Of a DNA stretch of 57,187 nucleotides, positions 54,760 through 57,187 are shown in pieces. A program made the translations under genes and the position numbers. The notes below the pieces were generated by a model that saw only the letters and a program-made list of their open reading frames with translations, was not told the origin of the DNA and made no database searches. Source of the stretch: Bacteroidia bacterium (GTDB lineage Bacteria; Bacteroidota; Bacteroidia; NS11-12g; UBA9320); NCBI GenBank assembly GCA_028247315.1, contig JAOKFZ010000010.1, positions 1 to 57,187 of the forward strand, in the 5' to 3' direction. How positions within the stretch are numbered: the stretch's first letter is position 1; each line of letters opens with the position of its first letter.

Positions 54760-55500
54760 TTATGTTGCGAGTTGTTCGCTAGTTTTTCCAAATCTTCTCT
54801 CTCGGCTTTGATAATCAATAATTGCCTCATATAGATGTTCTTTTCTATAATCCGGCCACAGAACCGTCGTAAAATAAAGTTCACTATAAGCTATCTCCCA
54901 AAGCAGAAAATTGCTTATGCGTAACTCACCACTTGTACGTATCATGAGCTCCGGATGAGGATACTTATGTGTTGTCAATGTTTTATCTATGAGCTCTTCA
55001 TTTACTTCTTCTAAGGATATTTCTCCATCTACAGCCTTTTGAGCTATGATTTTAGTGGCGTTTACTATGTCCCACTTCGCACTGTAACTCAAGGCGAGTA
55101 TGAGGGTCATGCCACTATTTGCCTTAGTTGCTTCAATAGCTTCTTCTAGTTCACGTCTACAGTCCTTCGGCAAATTACTCCTATCACCTATGGCATCTAG
55201 TTTAATACCATTTTTCATAAGTGTTTTGGTTTCGCTTTTGATCGTCCTTACAAGTAAGGTCATCAGTGCGTTTACCTCTATTTTAGGTCTATTCCAGTTT
55301 TCTGTACTGAAGGCATATAGAGTAAGACATTCAATACCCAACTCAGCACAACCTTCTGATACTTCACGTACTGCTTTCACGCCGCTTTCGTGACCAAATA
55401 TTCTAAATTTCCCCTTTTCCTTGGCCCACCTTCCATTACCATCCATAATTATGGCAATGTGCTTGGGCAGTCTGGATCGGTTTATATTTTCTTTGCTCAT
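54760..55500 (-). CDS. uppS: Isoprenyl transferase (undecaprenyl diphosphate synthase)
   Basis: It makes the C55 lipid carrier for peptidoglycan and O-antigen synthesis from IPP. The catalytic motif is IIMDGNGRWA (about residue 18), with FRIFGHESGVKAV, YAFSTENWNR and the C-terminal IRTSGELRISNFLLW, all conserved. The frame could begin at 55581, but the ATG at 55500 (MSKENINRS) gives the usual N-terminus; the product has 246 residues. The gap to the upstream PorG-like gene is 17 bases, so it is in one operon with it and bamA. Confidence 0.96.
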   Translation of the reverse strand: MSKENINRSRLPKHIAIIMDGNGRWAKEKGKFRIFGHESGVKAVREVSEGCAELGIECLTLYAFSTENWNRPKIEVNALMTLLVRTIKSETKTLMKNGIKLDAIGDRSNLPKDCRRELEEAIEATKANSGMTLILALSYSAKWDIVNATKIIAQKAVDGEISLEEVNEELIDKTLTTHKYPHPELMIRTSGELRISNFLLWEIAYSELYFTTVLWPDYRKEHLYEAIIDYQSRERRFGKTSEQLAT

Positions 55501-55517
55501 TAAGTTAGTTTTTATGA

Positions 55518-56294
55518 TCAGAAGGGGCACTGTATTGGGGTAAATCTGTACGAAATACTGAAGGCAGTTTGAAAGTACCAATCTTTTAAATTTGGATCTC
55601 CTCGCACGTCTCCTTCAGAAGCAAGAGCCCTTCCGCTTTCACTCACTTCATAAGATCTGTCTACCAAGGATCTATACGCAACTCCGCCATCGTCAGTATT
55701 GGCATATGTAGTACTTACATCGTCCAAATAATCTGTGAATGTCTTTCTCCAACCTGCTTCAAACCCTAGTATGAGATTGGGAGTGACCGCATGCTTTACC
55801 CCAACTCCAACAGGAATACTTATCTGCACAAGCCTATAGCGTTGTTTTTCGGTTAGCAAAGGTCGGAGTTCCACCCATTCATTGTTGAACATAGCCTCTG
55901 GTTTATGCACAAATAGGGCTATGCCGAGAAGTGCATATACAGATGTTTTGTTGTGTATGGCTCTATTGCTGAAGGATTGGAAATTAAATTCCATCACATT
56001 AGAAAATTCATAGATACTATTTCTGAAGCTTAGATTTCTCAATTCGTACTCTTCAAAATTACTATCAGCTCCACTTATTTTAAGATAAGAAAGGGTTGGA
56101 CGCATTGCCCAATACTCATTGAAGTTATACTTCAAGAATGCTCCTCCCGAAAAATGGGTCTCTTTGGGAACAATGTTATAGGCTAAATCACCATGATAAT
56201 TTGAACTACCAAGCATTCCACCAACTTCCCAAGATTGGGCAAAGGACAGTTGTGCAAAAAAGCAAAATGTGATATAGAATACTGTGTTTTTCAA
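55518..56294 (-). CDS. DUF6089 family outer-membrane protein, PorG-like
   Basis: A 258-residue protein with a signal peptide (FYITFCFFAQLSFAQ) and an 8-strand-type beta-barrel pattern: VGGMLGSSNYHGDLAYN, YEFSNVMEFNF, VYALLGIALF and the hallmark TDYLDDVSTTY. This family includes PorG of the T9SS motor, and the position directly before uppS and bamA is where PorG-like genes commonly lie in Bacteroidota. A second, similar gene lies just upstream. A good -7 element (minus-strand TACTTTTG at 56328-56335) precedes it. Confidence 0.85.
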   Translation of the reverse strand: MKNTVFYITFCFFAQLSFAQSWEVGGMLGSSNYHGDLAYNIVPKETHFSGGAFLKYNFNEYWAMRPTLSYLKISGADSNFEEYELRNLSFRNSIYEFSNVMEFNFQSFSNRAIHNKTSVYALLGIALFVHKPEAMFNNEWVELRPLLTEKQRYRLVQISIPVGVGVKHAVTPNLILGFEAGWRKTFTDYLDDVSTTYANTDDGGVAYRSLVDRSYEVSESGRALASEGDVRGDPNLKDWYFQTAFSISYRFTPIQCPF

Positions 56295-56327
56295 CGTGCT
56301 AATTTCCTACTTTCTCCAACTAATACG

Positions 56328-56335
56328 CAAAAGTA
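56328..56335 (-). promoter_or_regulatory. Promoter -7 element for the PorG-like/uppS/bamA operon
   Basis: On the minus strand this reads TACTTTTG, a perfect TAnnTTTG, 33 bases before the ATG at 56294. It lies in the 94-base gap between the two DUF6089 genes, suggesting the second gene can be transcribed on its own. Confidence 0.5.
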
Positions 56336-56388
56336 GCACAGATGTTACCTCTGGTATAAAAATTGGAGGTAAATATGCCTATTTTCTA

Positions 56389-57187
56389 TTAAAAGGAGGG
56401 GCAATTAGGTCGATTACCATACAATCTGTATGTCAGTGAGATTCCAAGTAATCCATAAATATCGTTGTTGTTTGGGTCTCCTCGAGTAGACCCTTCTAGC
56501 GATGCCGGGATAAATTCTGGTGACCGTACAGATAATGCAGAGGACATCCCTCCATACTGAGCATTCAGTCTTACAGGGTCTACATAGGTGGTGCTTACGT
56601 CGTCTATATAGTCTGTAAAGGTGAATCGTACACCATATTCTACTCCAAGCGTCCAGTTGTGGTTTAGCTTAAATTTCAAACCTCCTCCTAGAGGAATGGC
56701 TATCTGAGTGAGGGCATATCTTTTTCTATCGTTGAACTCCGTGGTTTCTTGTCCCTCTGTAGCCAACGGTTGTAATTCTATCCATTCACCGTCTCTGTCT
56801 TGTAAACTGGTATACGATCCGGGAGCGTTTTGCTCCATATAAGCGGCAATACCCGAACTTCTATCGTATACAAATTGAGCTTCTGGGTTAAATCTAAAAA
56901 CACTTGCACCTGTAAACAGATAAGGATAAACTCCTGATTTTTGGCGTGCTTCCATCCTCCTTAGATTCACCTCTATTGCTCCTGTGAAGTCCCATAAACT
57001 TGACCGAAAACTTAGGTTTCTTCTGTTAGGATCCTCTTGGTCTTCATACCAATCGTCTCGTCCCTCTAGGGCACCATATTGAGCACTGAGTCTAAAAGTA
57101 ACCACTTCTCCCGGGCTGTACCTTGTAATGATGCCTACACTTGGCTTGAAGCCCTTACCTTCAAAGAAGGATTGCGTAAGATCTCCA
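56389..57187 (-). CDS. Second DUF6089/PorG-like outer-membrane protein, 5' end outside the window
   Basis: The frame is open to the window edge, so 266 codons including the stop are visible and the N-terminus is missing. Visible are GDLTQSFFEGKGFKPSVG at the edge, YSPGEVVTFRLSAQYG, FTGAIEVNLRR, YLFTGASVFRF, the hallmark TDYIDDVSTTYVDP and a C-terminal barrel strand ending GNRPNCPSF. It shares length, strand pattern and the DDVSTTY motif with the gene at 55518, so the two are tandem paralogues. The GTG at 57105 is not the start, since the conserved region continues beyond it. Confidence 0.85.
   Translation of the reverse strand, partial: GDLTQSFFEGKGFKPSVGIITRYSPGEVVTFRLSAQYGALEGRDDWYEDQEDPNRRNLSFRSSLWDFTGAIEVNLRRMEARQKSGVYPYLFTGASVFRFNPEAQFVYDRSSGIAAYMEQNAPGSYTSLQDRDGEWIELQPLATEGQETTEFNDRKRYALTQIAIPLGGGLKFKLNHNWTLGVEYGVRFTFTDYIDDVSTTYVDPVRLNAQYGGMSSALSVRSPEFIPASLEGSTRGDPNNNDIYGLLGISLTYRLYGNRPNCPSF

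Overview
The window is a gene-dense, AT-rich chromosomal stretch from a member of the Bacteroidota, most likely a marine or freshwater Flavobacteriales relative. The evidence is family content: DUF2480, DUF6702, an IPExxxVDY-family protein, two DUF6089/PorG-like barrels, a type IX secretion (T9SS) sorting domain, menaquinone genes, an OMP_b-brl-type outer-membrane protein, and many perfect copies of the Bacteroidota -7 promoter element TAnnTTTG upstream of genes. I see no phage, integrase, insertion sequence or CRISPR array. There is one tRNA (Phe) and no rRNA.

Layout. 1-1.7 kb: end of yicC, then gmk and nadD, one operon. 1.9-4 kb: ftsH on the minus strand. 4.2-8.1 kb: kbl, a small unknown gene plus an SGNH hydrolase, and fhs. 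8.1-9.4 kb: a TlpA-type thioredoxin lipoprotein with unlike codon use and a gene remnant in front. 9.4-12.1 kb: a methyltransferase and fumC, then a coiled-coil exported protein. 12.2-16.9 kb: the DUF2480-pyk-IPExxxVDY operon, divergent from acpP-fabF-rnc. 17-22 kb: gltX, then a nif3/zinc-ribbon/TPR operon. 22.2-26.3 kb: lpxK, rsmA and mgtE (overlapping) and a patatin. 26.3-30.8 kb: a bare T9SS sorting-domain protein, menC, menA and an M1 peptidase. 30.9-34.2 kb: DUF6702, maeB, GNAT. 34.2-42.8 kb: purL, a VIT-type metal transporter, dxs, a SUMF1-fold protein, rlmG. 42.8-49.2 kb: a GT39-like glycosyltransferase and two Fe-S electron-transfer genes with an outer-membrane barrel gene between them. 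49.3-50.6 kb: tRNA-Phe, ridA, a 3-hydroxyacyl-CoA dehydrogenase C-domain protein. 50.6-57.2 kb: a broken OmpA-family gene, bamA, uppS and two DUF6089/PorG-like genes, the last cut by the window edge.

Most genes are housekeeping: nucleotides (gmk, purL), NAD (nadD), one-carbon and threonine/glycine metabolism (fhs, kbl), central carbon (pyk, fumC, maeB), fatty acids (acpP, fabF), lipid A (lpxK), isoprenoid/menaquinone (dxs, uppS, menA, menC), translation (gltX, rsmA, rlmG, rnc, tRNA-Phe) and the cell envelope (bamA, OmpA-like, PorG-like).

The most unusual observation is a short palindrome-containing repeat lying inside two unrelated, otherwise intact housekeeping genes. The 20-mer GTTCGTGGGGACACGAACAA is the core of a 39-nt unit found once in dxs (22 extra residues near the thiamine-diphosphate domain) and twice, plus a degenerate copy, in the linker between the synthetase and glutaminase domains of purL. 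It is on the coding strand in both genes but read in different frames, and the unit has no stop codon in any of the six frames. This resembles the protein-coding palindromic elements of Rickettsia, and I know of no such family described in Bacteroidota. A second theme is that several genes have a -7 element ending only 5 to 7 bases before the start codon, which would give leaderless or nearly leaderless mRNAs.
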